From Acidovorax sp. NB1 (GTDB lineage Bacteria > Pseudomonadota > Gammaproteobacteria > Burkholderiales > Burkholderiaceae_C), in contig NZ_BJHU01000016.1 in the NCBI RefSeq assembly GCF_005405905.1, positions 81,145-145,144 on the forward strand: a stretch of DNA of 64,000 nt, in the 5' to 3' direction. The notes under the pieces are model-generated. The model did not search any database. It saw nothing but the letters and a program-made list of their open reading frames with translations, and was not told the DNA's origin. This document shows, piece by piece, positions 24,213 through 33,506 of the stretch (position 1 is its first letter; every line of letters starts with the position of its first letter). A program made the translations under genes and the position numbers.

Positions 24213-26132
24213 ATGATTCACATCACGCTTCCTGATGGCTCGCAACGCGAATTCCCGGGCCCTGTGACGGTGGCCGAAGTGGCGGCCTCCATTGGCACGG
24301 GCCTGGCCAAGGCAGCCCTGGCGGGCAAGATTGACGGCAAGGTGGTGGATACCAGCTACCAGATCACGGCCGACAGCCCGCTGTCCATCGTCACTGCCAA
24401 GGATGCTGATGGCCTCGAAGTCATCCGCCACTCCACGGCCCACTTGCTGGCCTATGCGGTGAAGGAGCTGTTTCCTGATGCGCAGGTCACCATCGGCCCG
24501 GTGATCGAGAATGGCTTCTTCTACGATTTCTCGTACAAGCGCCCCTTCACGCCCGAAGACCTGGTGGCCATCGAAAAGCGCATGGCCGAACTCGCCGCCA
24601 AGGACGAGCCCGTGGTGCGCCGCGTTCTGCCACGCGACGAGGCTGTGGCCTATTTCAAGGGCCTGGGCGAGCACTACAAGGCCGAGATCATTGCGAGCAT
24701 CCCCAGCAATGAGGATGTGAGCCTGTACCGCGAAGGCAATTTTGAAGATCTGTGCCGTGGCCCCCACGTGCCCAGCACGGGCAAACTGAAGTTCTTCAAG
24801 CTCATGAAGGTGGCGGGTGCCTACTGGCGTGGCGATCACCGTAATGAGATGCTGCAGCGTATCTATGGCACGGCCTGGACTTCCAAGGAAGAACTGCAGC
24901 AGTACCTCACCATGCTGGAAGAGGCTGAAAAGCGCGACCACCGCAAGCTGGGGCGTGAGCTGGACCTGTTCCACATGGACGAGCATTCGCCCGGCACCGT
25001 GTTCTGGCACCCCAAGGGCTGGGCACTGTGGCAGGAGGTCGAGCAGTACATGCGCCGCGTGTACCGCAACAACGGCTACCAGGAGGTCAAGGGCCCGCAG
25101 ATCCTGGACAAGAGCCTGTGGGAGAAAACGGGCCACTGGGACAAGTACCGCGACAACATGTTCACGACCGAATCGGAAAAGCGCGACTACGCGCTCAAGC
25201 CGATGAACTGCCCCGGCCACATCCTGATCTACAAGCAGGGTATCAAGAGCTACCGCGACCTGCCGCTGCGGTACGGCGAGTTCGGTGCCTGCCACCGCAA
25301 CGAGCCCACGGGTGGCCTGCACGGCATCATGCGCGTGCGCGGTTTCACGCAGGATGATGGCCACATCTTCTGCACCGAAGAGCAGGTGCAAGAGGAGTGC
25401 GCAAACTACACGGCTTTGGTGCAGAAGGTCTACAAGGACTTCGGCTTCACCGACATCATCTACAAGGTGGCCACGCGGCCCGAGGCGCGCATCGGCACTG
25501 AAGAGGCCTGGGATCGCGCCGAAAAGGCGCTGATGGATGGCTTGCGCTATTCGGGCTGCGAGTTTGAGATCGCTGAAGGCGAGGGTGCGTTCTATGGCCC
25601 CAAGATCGAGTACACGCTGAAGGACGCGCTGGGTCGCCAGTGGCAATGTGGCACGATGCAGATCGACCCCAATCTGCCCGAGCGCCTGGACGCTGAGTAC
25701 GTGGCCGAAGACGGCAGTCGCAAGCGCCCGCTGATGCTGCACCGCGCGACGGTGGGCAGCATGGAGCGTTTCATTGGCATGCTGATCGAGCACTACGCGG
25801 GCGCGTTCCCTGTCTGGCTTGCTCCTGTGCAGGTGGCGGTGCTTAACATCACCGATGCACAGGCCGATTACTGTCGCGAAATTGCAGCAAAGCTGCAAAA
25901 AGCACTGCCGAATCAAGACCTTAGAGTGGAGACCGATCTGCGCAACGAGAAGATTACGTATAAAATACGTGAGCATTCGTTGCAAAAGCTGCCGTACATC
26001 CTTGTCGCGGGCGACAAGGAGAAGGCCGCAGGAGCCGTCGCAGTGCGCGGCCGGGGCAATCGTGACCTCGGCGTGATGTCTGTTGAAGCGTTCGCCGAGC
26101 TGATCGCCCAAGACATCGCCACCAAAGCCTGA
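24213..26132 (+). CDS. thrS: Threonyl-tRNA synthetase
   Basis: Charges tRNA-Thr in the cytoplasm. The 639 residues match the usual length. Domains in order: TGS (about 1-62), editing domain SAD (about 65-225, with [10 protein letters not shown]), class II catalytic core (about 240-530, with [10 protein letters not shown] carrying the zinc Cys, and motif 2 near [20 protein letters not shown]), and the anticodon-binding domain at the C-terminus ([11 protein letters not shown] onward). First structural gene of the thrS-infC-rpmI-rplT-pheS-pheT-ihfA set. Upstream leader suggests control by threonyl-tRNA level. Confidence 0.98.
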   Translation: MIHITLPDGSQREFPGPVTVAEVAASIGTGLAKAALAGKIDGKVVDTSYQITADSPLSIVTAKDADGLEVIRHSTAHLLAYAVKELFPDAQVTIGPVIENGFFYDFSYKRPFTPEDLVAIEKRMAELAAKDEPVVRRVLPRDEAVAYFKGLGEHYKAEIIASIPSNEDVSLYREGNFEDLCRGPHVPSTGKLKFFKLMKVAGAYWRGDHRNEMLQRIYGTAWTSKEELQQYLTMLEEAEKRDHRKLGRELDLFHMDEHSPGTVFWHPKGWALWQEVEQYMRRVYRNNGYQEVKGPQILDKSLWEKTGHWDKYRDNMFTTESEKRDYALKPMNCPGHILIYKQGIKSYRDLPLRYGEFGACHRNEPTGGLHGIMRVRGFTQDDGHIFCTEEQVQEECANYTALVQKVYKDFGFTDIIYKVATRPEARIGTEEAWDRAEKALMDGLRYSGCEFEIAEGEGAFYGPKIEYTLKDALGRQWQCGTMQIDPNLPERLDAEYVAEDGSRKRPLMLHRATVGSMERFIGMLIEHYAGAFPVWLAPVQVAVLNITDAQADYCREIAAKLQKALPNQDLRVETDLRNEKITYKIREHSLQKLPYILVAGDKEKAAGAVAVRGRGNRDLGVMSVEAFAELIAQDIATKA

Positions 26133-26141
26133 CTCTTGCAT

Positions 26142-26196
26142 GAAAAAGTGCTTTGGCGCCTGCCAGTTGTGCGGTTGTTGCTACAAAAATTGTAGT
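26142..26196 (-). repeat. Dispersed repeat copy between thrS and infC
   Basis: On the minus strand TTTTTGTAGCAACAACCGCA is followed by TGGCAGGCGCCAAAGCAC, in line with the copy at 14703-14752. Confidence 0.6.
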
Positions 26197-26219
26197 GTTT
26201 TGATTCAAGGAAGATAGCC

Positions 26220-26819
26220 ATCGCTACTGAATTTCGTGATCGTCGCCACCGTGAAGAGCGCAAGCATCGCCTGAACCGTGAAATCATGGCCCCGGAAGTG
26301 CGTCTTTCCGGGCCTGATAACGAGCCTTTGGGTGTTGTCAGCCTGATGGAGGCCCTGCGCATGGCTGGCGAGCTGGACGTGGATCTGGTGGAAATTGCTG
26401 CCACTGCAAATCCACCGGTGTGCCGCCTCATGGACTACGGCAAGTTCAAGTACCAAGAGCAAAAGCGTGCGGCGGAAGCCAAAGCCAAGCAGACGGTCAT
26501 TGAGATCAAGGAAGTCAAGTTCCGTCCCGGTACGGACGATGGCGACTACAACATCAAGATGCGCAATATCCGCCGCTTTCTGGCGGATGGCGACAAGTGC
26601 AAGATCACGCTGCGTTTTCGTGGCCGCGAGATCACGCACCAGGAGCTGGGCCTTGCACTGCTCAATCGCATTCGCGATGAGCTGGCAGACACCATCATCA
26701 TCGAGCAGTTTCCCAAGCTGGAAGGCCGTCAGATGATCATGATGATTGCGCCGGGCCGCAAGAAGCCGGCTGCCAAGCCGGCTGCAGAAGGTGCTCCGGC
26801 ACCAGGAGCAGCTGCCTGA
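26220..26819 (+). CDS. infC: Translation initiation factor IF-3 (AUC start)
   Basis: Binds the 30S subunit and checks start codon selection. The first ATG in frame is at 26286, but conserved IF-3 sequence ([22 protein letters not shown]) continues upstream of it. An ideal AAGGAAG site at 26207-26213 sits 6 bases before an ATC codon at 26220, so the gene almost certainly starts with AUC. infC genes are known to use non-canonical AUU/AUC starts for autoregulation by IF-3 itself. The product is 199 residues with the N-domain, linker helix and C-domain ([20 protein letters not shown]) and a basic Ala/Pro tail. Confidence 0.93.
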   Translation: MATEFRDRRHREERKHRLNREIMAPEVRLSGPDNEPLGVVSLMEALRMAGELDVDLVEIAATANPPVCRLMDYGKFKYQEQKRAAEAKAKQTVIEIKEVKFRPGTDDGDYNIKMRNIRRFLADGDKCKITLRFRGREITHQELGLALLNRIRDELADTIIIEQFPKLEGRQMIMMIAPGRKKPAAKPAAEGAPAPGAAA

Positions 26820-26821
26820 GC

Positions 26822-26980
26822 GGCATCGGCATAGATGCCAGGATTTGAGCATTGCGCCTGAAAGGGCGAGGTGCTTGAAGGCGGTGTGAAAGCACCGCCA
26901 AACGAGAAAGGCGAAAGCCTTTCGAAAAAGTGGCTCGGGGCCAACAAGTTTGCAGATCGGTTTGCAAACGCCTCACGAGC
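26822..26980 (+). promoter_or_regulatory. Structured leader before rpmI
   Basis: The 183-base infC-rpmI gap contains successive strong hairpins: GGCATC/GATGCC (26822-26839), GGCGGTG/CACCGCC (26880-26899), GAAAGGC-gaaa-GCCTTTC (26906-26923) and GTTTGCA/TGCAAAC (26948-26969). The last is enclosed by GCTCG/CGAGC, ending just before the rpmI ribosome site. This is a likely site for autoregulation by ribosomal protein L20 or for mRNA processing. Confidence 0.6.
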
Positions 26981-27002
26981 ACAATGAAAAAGGAGCATTC
27001 AC

Positions 27003-27206
27003 ATGCCCAAAATGAAGACCAAGAGCAGCGCGAAAAAACGTTTCCGCGTTCGTCCCGGTGGCACCGTCAAGCGCGGTCAAGCCTTCAAGCGTCACATCTT
27101 GACCAAGAAGACCACCAAGAACAAGCGCCATCTGCGTGGTGCGGTTGCTGTGCACGAGACCAATATGGGCTCGATTTCACAGATGCTGCCCGGCATGGGC
27201 GTTTAA
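27003..27206 (+). CDS. rpmI: 50S ribosomal protein L35
   Basis: A 67-residue basic ribosomal protein with the L35 signature [20 protein letters not shown] and [18 protein letters not shown]. Binds 23S rRNA in the large subunit. It has an AAAAAGGAG ribosome site placed right after a structured leader. In E. coli L20 represses rpmI translation and the same may hold here. rplT follows after 26 bases. Confidence 0.98.
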   Translation: MPKMKTKSSAKKRFRVRPGGTVKRGQAFKRHILTKKTTKNKRHLRGAVAVHETNMGSISQMLPGMGV

Positions 27207-27232
27207 TTTACTGACGAACAAGGAGTACATAC

Positions 27233-27592
27233 ATGCCTCGCGTCAAACGTGGTGTAACGGCCCGTGCCCGTCACAAGAAAGTTCTCGCCCTTGCTAAGGG
27301 TTTCCGTGGTCGCCGCGGTAATGTCTACCGTATCGCCAAACAGGCGGTAATGAAGGCTGGGCAATATGCCTACCGTGACCGCCGCACCAAGAAGCGCGTG
27401 TTCCGCCAGCTGTGGATCGCCCGTATCAACGCCGCTGCCCGTGAGCTGGGCCTGACCTACAGCCAGTTCGCCAACGGCCTGAAGAAGGCTTCCATCGAGA
27501 TCGACCGCAAGATGCTGGCCGACCTCGCAGTGCACGACAAGGCTGCCTTCGGTAGCATCGTGGAGCAAGTCAAGGCCAAGCTGGCTGCTTGA
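27233..27592 (+). CDS. rplT: 50S ribosomal protein L20
   Basis: A 119-residue protein with the standard L20 sequence ([60 protein letters not shown]). It is needed for early 50S assembly and, in other bacteria, is the autorepressor of the rpmI-rplT unit. An AAGGAGT site precedes it. Between its stop and pheS lies a dispersed repeat containing a 9-bp hairpin. Confidence 0.98.
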   Translation: MPRVKRGVTARARHKKVLALAKGFRGRRGNVYRIAKQAVMKAGQYAYRDRRTKKRVFRQLWIARINAAARELGLTYSQFANGLKKASIEIDRKMLADLAVHDKAAFGSIVEQVKAKLAA

Positions 27593-27610
27593 GTTCACGA
27601 TGAGCGGCTA

Positions 27611-27686
27611 TCGTTCTGATAGCTGCTTGCGCAATAACAGCAAGGGCTAGGGCTTGAAAAGGCACTAGCCCTTGTTCATTTTCAAG
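27611..27686 (+). repeat. Dispersed repeat copy between rplT and pheS
   Basis: CTGATAGCTGCTTGCGCA, then an extended hairpin AAGGGCTAG/CTAGCCCTT. It replaces the phenylalanine leader/attenuator found before pheST in E. coli; no Phe-rich ORF is present here. Confidence 0.65.
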
Positions 27687-27693
27687 AGTCGAT

Positions 27694-28746
27694 ATGAACG
27701 AGTTGGATTCCCTGATCGAAAGCGCGACGCAGTTGTTTGCCCAAAGCGCTACCCCCGCTGATCTGGAAAATGCCAAGGCGCAGTTTCTGGGCAAGTCGGG
27801 CCGCGTGACCGAACTCATGAAGGGCATGGCACAGCTTTCCGTCGAGGAAAAAAAATCTCGCGGTGCCGCCATCAACGTAGCCAAGCAGGCGATCGAGGCA
27901 GCACTGACGGCGCGCCGTCAGGCCCTGGCCGATGCGGAACTGCAAGTGCAGCTCAAGGCCGAAGCGCTGGATGTGAGCCTGCCAGGCCGCCAGCGCGGGC
28001 AAGGTGGATTGCATCCCGTTTCCCTCACGCTGGAGCGTATCCAGGGCATCTTCGGCTCCATGGGCTTTGATGTGGCTGAAGGCCCCGAGATCGAAACCGA
28101 CTGGTTCAACTTCACAGCATTGAACACGCCGGAAGACCATCCTGCGCGTTCCATGCACGACACTTTTTATGTGGAAGGCGGCACGCCCGAAGCGCCCAAC
28201 CTGCTGCGCACCCACACCAGCCCCATGCAGATCCGCCACGCGGTGCAGCATGTGAAAAAACACCGTGCGCTGCTTGACGCGGGCCAGACCATGCCCGAGA
28301 TCCGTGTGATCGCCCCGGGCCGCACCTACCGCGTGGACAGCGATGCCACGCATTCGCCCATGTTCCACCAGTGCGAAGGCCTGTGGGTGGGCGAGAACGT
28401 GAGTTTCAAGGACCTGAAGGTGATCTTCACCGCCTTCTGCCGCACCTTCTTCGAAAGCGACGATCTGGTGCTGCGTTTCCGTCCGAGCTTCTTCCCCTTC
28501 ACGGAGCCCAGCGCCGAAATCGATATCCAGTTCCAGACAGGCCCGCTCGCCGGCCGCTGGCTGGAGGTGGCCGGCTCCGGCCAAGTGCATCCCAACGTGG
28601 TGCGCAACATGGGGCTGGACCCTGAGAAGTACATCGGCTTTGCCTTTGGCATGGGCCCCGACCGCCTGACCATGCTGCGCTATGGTGTGAACGATCTGCG
28701 CTTGTTCTTCGACGGCGACGTCCGCTTCTTGTCGCAGTTCCAGTAA
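27694..28746 (+). CDS. pheS: Phenylalanyl-tRNA synthetase alpha subunit
   Basis: Catalytic subunit of the alpha2-beta2 enzyme that charges tRNA-Phe. The 350 residues comprise an N-terminal coiled coil (about 1-95) that contacts tRNA and a class II core. Motifs include [48 protein letters not shown] (motif 2 region), [16 protein letters not shown] and the C-terminal motif 3 [17 protein letters not shown]. pheT begins 89 bases later. Confidence 0.98.
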   Translation: MNELDSLIESATQLFAQSATPADLENAKAQFLGKSGRVTELMKGMAQLSVEEKKSRGAAINVAKQAIEAALTARRQALADAELQVQLKAEALDVSLPGRQRGQGGLHPVSLTLERIQGIFGSMGFDVAEGPEIETDWFNFTALNTPEDHPARSMHDTFYVEGGTPEAPNLLRTHTSPMQIRHAVQHVKKHRALLDAGQTMPEIRVIAPGRTYRVDSDATHSPMFHQCEGLWVGENVSFKDLKVIFTAFCRTFFESDDLVLRFRPSFFPFTEPSAEIDIQFQTGPLAGRWLEVAGSGQVHPNVVRNMGLDPEKYIGFAFGMGPDRLTMLRYGVNDLRLFFDGDVRFLSQFQ

Positions 28747-28835
28747 GCAACAAGGCCCGGGCCCACAAGCCATTTTCGCCCTGGCGCGCGCACTGACCCT
28801 GGCCGCGCGGGCACCTTCCGTACAAGAGTTCGACT

Positions 28836-31283
28836 ATGCAATTCCCTGAATCCTGGTTGCGTGAGTTCTGCAACCCACCCCTTTCGACCGCCGAGTTGGC
28901 CGAGACGCTGACCATGGCCGGCCTGGAGGTGGAGGAGCTGCGCCCTGTGGCGCCACCGTTCTCCAAGATCGTCGTGGGCGAGATCAAGGAGGCCGTGCAG
29001 CACCCCGACGCTGACCGCCTGCGCGTGTGCCAGGTGGACGTGGGGCAGGGCGCCTTGCTCAACATCGTCTGTGGTGCACCCAATGCGCGTGTGGGAATCA
29101 AGGTGCCCTGCGCCCTGGTGGGTGCCGAGTTGCCGCCGGGCGACGATGGCAAGCCCTTCCTCATCAAGGTTGGCAAGCTGCGCGGTGTGGAAAGCCAGGG
29201 CATGCTGTGCTCGGCCCGCGAGCTCAAGCTGTCGGAAGACCACGGTGGTCTGCTGGAGCTGGATGCCTCTGCGCCCGTGGGCCAGGACATCCGCAAGCAC
29301 CTGAACCTGGACGACACACTGTTCACCCTCAAGCTCACGCCCAATCTGGCGCATTGCCTGAGCGTCTACGGTATTGCGCGTGAAGTGTCGGCCTTGACCG
29401 GCGCGCCGCTGCAGCAACCGTCGTTCCCTGCGGTGGCTGCCAAGCTGTCCGACAAGCTGGCTGTAAAGGTGAGTGCACCAGACCTGTGTGGCCGCTTCTC
29501 CGGCCGCATCGTGCGCAACGTGAATACGCGCGCTGCCACGCCCCAGTGGATGCTGGACCGCTTGGCACGCTGCGGCCAGCGCGGCGTGTCGCCCCTGGTG
29601 GATATCTCCAACTACGTGATGTTCGAGCTGGGTCGTCCTTCGCATATTTTTGACCTGGACAAGATCCACGGTGGCCTGGATGTGCGTTGGGGCAAGGCTG
29701 GCGAGCAGCTCAAGCTGCTCAATGGCAGCACCATCGCGGTGGATGACAAAGTGGGTGTGATCGCAGATGACAACCAGGTGGAATCGCTGGCCGGCATCAT
29801 GGGCGGCGATGCCACGGCGGTGTCCGACGACACGAAACATATCTACATTGAGGCGGCCTTCTGGTGGCCTAAGGCGGTGGCAGGTCGTTCTCGCCGTTTC
29901 AACTTCTCGACCGATGCAGGCCACCGCTTTGAGCGTGGTGTGGACCCGAGCCTGACGGTCGAGCACATCGAACGCATCACCCAGCTGGTCGTCGATATCT
30001 GCGGCACGCCGGACACCGCCTGCGGCCCGATGGACGACCAGTCGGTGAACCTGCCGGTGCCGCAAGCCGTCACGCTGCGCGTGGCGCGCGCGGCCAAGGT
30101 CATCGGCATGCCTCTCACGCAGGCGCAATGCGCTGATGCGTTGCGCGGCCTGGGCCTGCCGGTGACGGAGGGGGATGGCTTGCTCACCGTCGTGCCGCCC
30201 TCGTACCGCTTCGACATCACCATCGAGGAGGACCTGATCGAAGAGGTGGCGCGCATGGTGGGCTACAACAACCTGCCCACCACACCTCCGCTGGCGCCCA
30301 TCACGCCCAAGCTGGCACGCGAAGCCACGCGCAGCCCTTTTGCCGTGCGCCGCTCGCTGGCGGGGCTGGGTTACCAGGAAACCATCAATTTCAGTTTTGT
30401 GGAAGAGCGCTGGGAGCACGAACTGGCGGCCAATGCGCAGCCCATCAAGCTACTCAATCCAATTGCCAGTCAGATGAGTGTGATGCGTTCGACCCTGCTG
30501 GGTTCGCTGCTGCAGGTTTTGAAGTTCAATCTGGACCGCAAGGCCCAGCGTGTGCGCGTGTTCGAGCTCGGCCGTGTGTTTCTGCGTGATGCGGCCGTGC
30601 GCAACACCGACACGACGGTGGAAGGCTTCCACCAGCCCATGCGCGTGGCGGGGATGGCTTATGGCCCGGGCGACGTGCTGCAATGGGGCCGCAAGGAGCA
30701 GTCCATTGACTTCTTCGACGTGAAGGGCGATGTGGAAGCACTGCTGGCTCCGTTGAAGGCAACCTTTGAGCCTGCCACCCATCCCGCCATGCACCCGGGC
30801 CGTTGCGCACGCGTGCTGGTGCAAGGCCGCGCGATTGGCTTTGTGGGCGAGTTGCATCCTCAGTGGCGCCAGTCCTGGGACTTGCCCCAGGCCCCCGTGA
30901 TGTTCGAGCTGGAGCTGGATGCCGTCCTGCAGCGTTTGGTGCCGCAGTTCAAGCCCGTGGCAAAGCACCAGGCGGTGGAGCGCGATCTGGCTGTGGTGGT
31001 CGCGGAGCGTGTGACGCACGCTGACATCATGGAAGCGGTGCAGCAGGCAGTGCCCGGTGCCACGCTTCGCTCGGCCGTGCTGTTTGATGTGTATCGCCCC
31101 AAGGTACTGCGTGCAGGCGAAGAGGCCTCTGCAGGTGGACTGGCGCAAGGTGAGAAGAGCCTTGCCGTGCGCTTGACGCTGGGCAGCGACGACGCCACGC
31201 TGACGGAGGCTGAGATCGATGCTGCGGTGCAGGCCGTAGTGACTCAACTGGTCCAGCGCACGGGTGCAAGGCTGCGTGTTTGA
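28836..31283 (+). CDS. pheT: Phenylalanyl-tRNA synthetase beta subunit
   Basis: Non-catalytic, tRNA-binding and editing subunit. The 815 residues contain, in order, a tRNA-binding OB domain (about 40-150), the B3/B4 editing domain (about 210-385), the B5 domain (about 400-475), a class II core-like region, and the FDX-ACB anticodon-binding domain at the end (about 720-815). The TGA stop overlaps an ATG of the next frame (TGATGA), suggesting coupling to the downstream ihfA. Confidence 0.98.
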   Translation: MQFPESWLREFCNPPLSTAELAETLTMAGLEVEELRPVAPPFSKIVVGEIKEAVQHPDADRLRVCQVDVGQGALLNIVCGAPNARVGIKVPCALVGAELPPGDDGKPFLIKVGKLRGVESQGMLCSARELKLSEDHGGLLELDASAPVGQDIRKHLNLDDTLFTLKLTPNLAHCLSVYGIAREVSALTGAPLQQPSFPAVAAKLSDKLAVKVSAPDLCGRFSGRIVRNVNTRAATPQWMLDRLARCGQRGVSPLVDISNYVMFELGRPSHIFDLDKIHGGLDVRWGKAGEQLKLLNGSTIAVDDKVGVIADDNQVESLAGIMGGDATAVSDDTKHIYIEAAFWWPKAVAGRSRRFNFSTDAGHRFERGVDPSLTVEHIERITQLVVDICGTPDTACGPMDDQSVNLPVPQAVTLRVARAAKVIGMPLTQAQCADALRGLGLPVTEGDGLLTVVPPSYRFDITIEEDLIEEVARMVGYNNLPTTPPLAPITPKLAREATRSPFAVRRSLAGLGYQETINFSFVEERWEHELAANAQPIKLLNPIASQMSVMRSTLLGSLLQVLKFNLDRKAQRVRVFELGRVFLRDAAVRNTDTTVEGFHQPMRVAGMAYGPGDVLQWGRKEQSIDFFDVKGDVEALLAPLKATFEPATHPAMHPGRCARVLVQGRAIGFVGELHPQWRQSWDLPQAPVMFELELDAVLQRLVPQFKPVAKHQAVERDLAVVVAERVTHADIMEAVQQAVPGATLRSAVLFDVYRPKVLRAGEEASAGGLAQGEKSLAVRLTLGSDDATLTEAEIDAAVQAVVTQLVQRTGARLRV

Positions 31284-31321
31284 TGACCGACAAAGATAAC
31301 GCCCAACCGGGGAGGGATGCC

Positions 31322-31648
31322 ATGATCGAATTTGCCGTCGAAAGCCTGGAGACACCGGCACTGACCAAGGCACAGCTGGCCGATCTGCTGTTCGACCAGA
31401 TCGGCCTGAACAAGCGCGAGTCCAAGGACATGATCGACGCATTCTTCGATCTGATCGCGCAAAGCCTGGTTGAGGGCAAGGACGTCAAGCTCTCGGGTTT
31501 TGGCAACTTCCAGATCCGTACCAAGGCGCCGCGCCCAGGACGCAATCCGCGTACTGGGGAGGCCATTCCGATCAAGGCGCGCCGGGTGGTGACTTTTCAT
31601 GCCAGCAGCAAGCTCAAGGAGCAGATCCAGACAGCGGCTGTGGTGTGA
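31322..31648 (+). CDS. ihfA: Integration host factor alpha subunit
   Basis: A DNA-bending HU/IHF family protein (108 residues from this start). It shows [32 protein letters not shown] (dimer core) and the [15 protein letters not shown] arm that inserts into the minor groove. An earlier in-frame ATG at 31283 overlaps the pheT stop and would add 13 residues. The ATG at 31322 is preferred because a strong GGGGAGGG lies 5 bases before it and homologues start at the same place. The location after pheT is conserved in Proteobacteria. Confidence 0.95.
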   Translation: MIEFAVESLETPALTKAQLADLLFDQIGLNKRESKDMIDAFFDLIAQSLVEGKDVKLSGFGNFQIRTKAPRPGRNPRTGEAIPIKARRVVTFHASSKLKEQIQTAAVV

Positions 31649-31745
31649 ATTTGTACCGAATTTGTGTGCAAGATGAAATCGGTGGCTGGCAGTATTGGCG
31701 CGTCTGCAGTACGCTTGTCGGCTTTCCGGTTTGAATCCGCATCCC

Positions 31746-32177
31746 ATGGGCACCACCCTTCCCTCCATTCCTGCCAAGCGATACTTCACGATTGGTGAGG
31801 TTGCGGAGTTGTGCGGCGTCAAGCCCCATGTGCTGCGCTACTGGGAGCAGGAATTCACGCAGCTGCGGCCCATGAAGCGGCGCGGAAATCGGCGCTACTA
31901 CCAGCACCATGAGGTGCTCATGATTCGCCGCATCCGCGACCTGCTGTACGACCAGGGCTTCACCATCAGCGGGGCCCGCAATCGACTTCAGGAGTTGGCC
32001 CATCCCACACGTGAAGAGGCTGCAGGGGCTGCGGTGGAGTCGTTCGACAGCGAGTTGCCGAGCATGCTGCTCGACAGCGCTCAGGATCTTTCGATTCCTT
32101 CCGTGGGCTTCGCATTGGACTCCAATGCAGTGCGCAAAGAGTTATTTGAGATTCGTGCGCTACTTTCTCTGGGCTGA
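31746..32177 (+). CDS. MerR family transcriptional regulator
   Basis: A 143-residue protein with an N-terminal MerR winged helix-turn-helix (about 10-75: YFTIGEVAELCGVKPHVLRY, EFTQLRPMKRRGNRRYYQ). A coiled-coil-type helix follows, and then a short acidic C-terminus without the cysteines of metal sensors. It is the MerR-like gene that regularly follows ihfA in Beta- and Gammaproteobacteria; its target is not established. The frame is open 17 codons further up, but 31746 fits the domain start. Its stop overlaps the upstream part of the tRNA-Pro promoter. Confidence 0.9.
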   Translation: MGTTLPSIPAKRYFTIGEVAELCGVKPHVLRYWEQEFTQLRPMKRRGNRRYYQHHEVLMIRRIRDLLYDQGFTISGARNRLQELAHPTREEAAGAAVESFDSELPSMLLDSAQDLSIPSVGFALDSNAVRKELFEIRALLSLG

Positions 32178-32191
32178 GGTTTTTTTGTGTA

Positions 32192-32197
32192 TATAAT
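32192..32197 (+). promoter_or_regulatory. -10 element of the tRNA-Pro promoter
   Basis: Perfect TATAAT 12 bases before the tRNA. The -35 region would fall at the end of the MerR gene and has no strong match. Confidence 0.65.
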
Positions 32198-32208
32198 CTA
32201 AGTCTTGT

Positions 32209-32285
32209 CGGCGTGTAGCGCAGCCTGGTAGCGCACTTGCATGGGGTGCAAGGGGTCGCGAGTTCGAATCCCGCCACGCCGACCA
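32209..32285 (+). tRNA. tRNA-Pro (GGG)
   Basis: 77 bases with encoded CCA. Acceptor stem CGGCGTG/CACGCCG, anticodon loop ATGGGGT between TTGC and GCAA giving anticodon GGG, and T-loop GTTCGAATC. It is followed at once by a strong terminator. Confidence 0.95.
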
Positions 32286-32293
32286 TTGTTAGC

Positions 32294-32327
32294 AAAAGCC
32301 CAGAACCGAAAGGTTCTGGGCTTTTTT
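32294..32327 (+). terminator. Terminator after tRNA-Pro
   Basis: AAGCCCAGAACC-gaaa-GGTTCTGGGCTT followed by TTTT. Twelve base pairs, near-perfect. Confidence 0.93.
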
Positions 32328-32485
32328 GCTTTTATGCCGCTTTGGGTAGGCTGAGAGGTTGCGCACACCTCTCTTGCGCTGAAACGGTGGAGCCGCTCTC
32401 GACATGTGGCCGAAGCAGCACATTGCCTTGTGTTGAGTGCGCCAAGACGGAACAAAACAACGCCCACATTGGGTCAAGGATCTTC

Positions 32486-32794
32486 ATGATCGACGGGTTG
32501 GTGGCCGGACGGCTTTACGGCGAAATCGAACAGCGTATGGACAAGGCGGGCAAAACTTTCGCTCTGGCCAAGGTGCGGGCCAGCACCGCCGATGGGGAGG
32601 TGTTGTTCGTCAACGTGATTGCGTTTGATGCAGGTGTCTGCGCCTCGCTGCTCTCCCTGCAAGATGGTGACTCGGTGGCGCTCTCTGGCAGCCTGACTCC
32701 ACGTGTGTGGACCGACAAACAAGGCAACACCCGACCCGCGCTGGACATGGTGGCGCACCGGGTAGTCGTGCTGCCAGGGGTGGAGTCGGTGTGA
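32486..32794 (+). CDS. OB-fold protein, single-stranded DNA-binding protein-like
   Basis: A 102-residue protein that reads like a short OB fold of the SSB type (TFALAKVRASTADGEVLFVN, then VALSGSLTPRVWTDKQGNTR). It lacks the long acidic tail of chromosomal SSB. Similar small SSB-like proteins occur on plasmids, phages and integrative elements. AAGGA lies 5 bases before the ATG. It stands alone just after tRNA-Pro, in a region poor in genes, with no partner genes. I am fairly sure of the fold class but not of the role. Confidence 0.7.
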   Translation: MIDGLVAGRLYGEIEQRMDKAGKTFALAKVRASTADGEVLFVNVIAFDAGVCASLLSLQDGDSVALSGSLTPRVWTDKQGNTRPALDMVAHRVVVLPGVESV

Positions 32795-32976
32795 TCTGAG
32801 GCAGGGGCTTAGCGCCGCTTCGGGCGACCATGGCTCTGCGCTGCGTCGTGCTGACATGCTGGCCGCCCGCTTTGTGCTGAGCGGTGGGTGACCTGCTTGT
32901 TTTTTAGAGTGCTAGGCCTCCGTTGCTGGCCTCGCGGTGGGCCGTTCCGTTCCAGGCTGCCGTGATATTGACGCTT

Positions 32977-33174
32977 CTATTTTTGAGGTGCGTGTTTCCC
33001 AGGCGCAAATCCCAGGGCCTTGAGTTCGTCCTCACTCAGGTGTAGCTCGGTCAGTTCGGGCTGCCGTGCTTCTACATTGCGCCGCCGCTCAAAATTGGTT
33101 GGCGGGCCTGCTTCTGTCAGTCGTCGGTCCTTCCCGCTGCGCCGGTCGGTGGCGACTCTGCGTTCTACGCTCAT
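32977..33174 (-). CDS. Small basic protein of unknown function
   Basis: A 65-residue ORF, strongly charged. An N-terminal Arg/Asp-rich half (ERRVATDRRSGKDRRLTEAG) is followed by an acidic amphipathic helix (ELTELHLSEDELKALGFAPG). The DRRSGKDRR pattern occurs at the start of several small conserved hypothetical proteins of Proteobacteria, which is why the ORF is kept. The ribosome binding site is weak. No neighbouring gene suggests a role. It could be chance, but the composition does not look like a shadow ORF. Confidence 0.5.
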   Translation of the reverse strand: MSVERRVATDRRSGKDRRLTEAGPPTNFERRRNVEARQPELTELHLSEDELKALGFAPGKHAPQK

Positions 33175-33370
33175 GGTCGTGATCTGCTGTTGGCGTTACA
33201 AAAATGGGGTTTGGCGCCTGCATTCGCCTGGGGCCTGTGCAAAGCGTGTGCTTCGCAGTCTGCCCGAGTTGATGCTGTTTGGAAAACAAAAAAGCGACCC
33301 GCTGTGAGGAACTGGCGAGGAGATCAACACCTTGTCAGACATTGGGAATTCCCCATGTTGGGGATGTCTC

Positions 33371-33389
33371 GCGCACCGCATTGATGCGC
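33371..33389. promoter_or_regulatory. Candidate NtrC-binding site
   Basis: CGCACC-GCATT-GATGCG follows the TGCACC-N5-GGTGCA pattern with three mismatches, inside a GCGCA/TGCGC palindrome. It lies about 95 bases before the sigma-54-type promoter, the usual enhancer distance. Tentative. Confidence 0.4.
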
Positions 33390-33479
33390 CTTCACCTTGG
33401 TGGCGAACAAGCAGCCCGGGCTGTGCCCTTTGCCGCTCGGAATGGGCGTTTGCGTTTCCTGTCCGGGGATGAAAAAGAT

Positions 33480-33495
33480 CGGCATGGATATTGCT
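33480..33495 (+). promoter_or_regulatory. Sigma-54-type promoter of nirBD
   Basis: CGGCATGGATATTGCT has GG and GC dinucleotides separated by exactly 10 bases, as in the TGGCAC-N5-TTGCT consensus. Transcription would start near 33505, directly at the first ANTAR-type hairpin. Confidence 0.6.
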
Positions 33496-33506
33496 GATCT
33501 CTTGGT

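Noticed and set aside
27593..27693. A pheM-like phenylalanine leader before pheS
   Set aside because: The gap holds a short frame starting MSGYRSDSCL but without Phe codons. Its hairpin belongs to the dispersed repeat and lacks a proper U-run.
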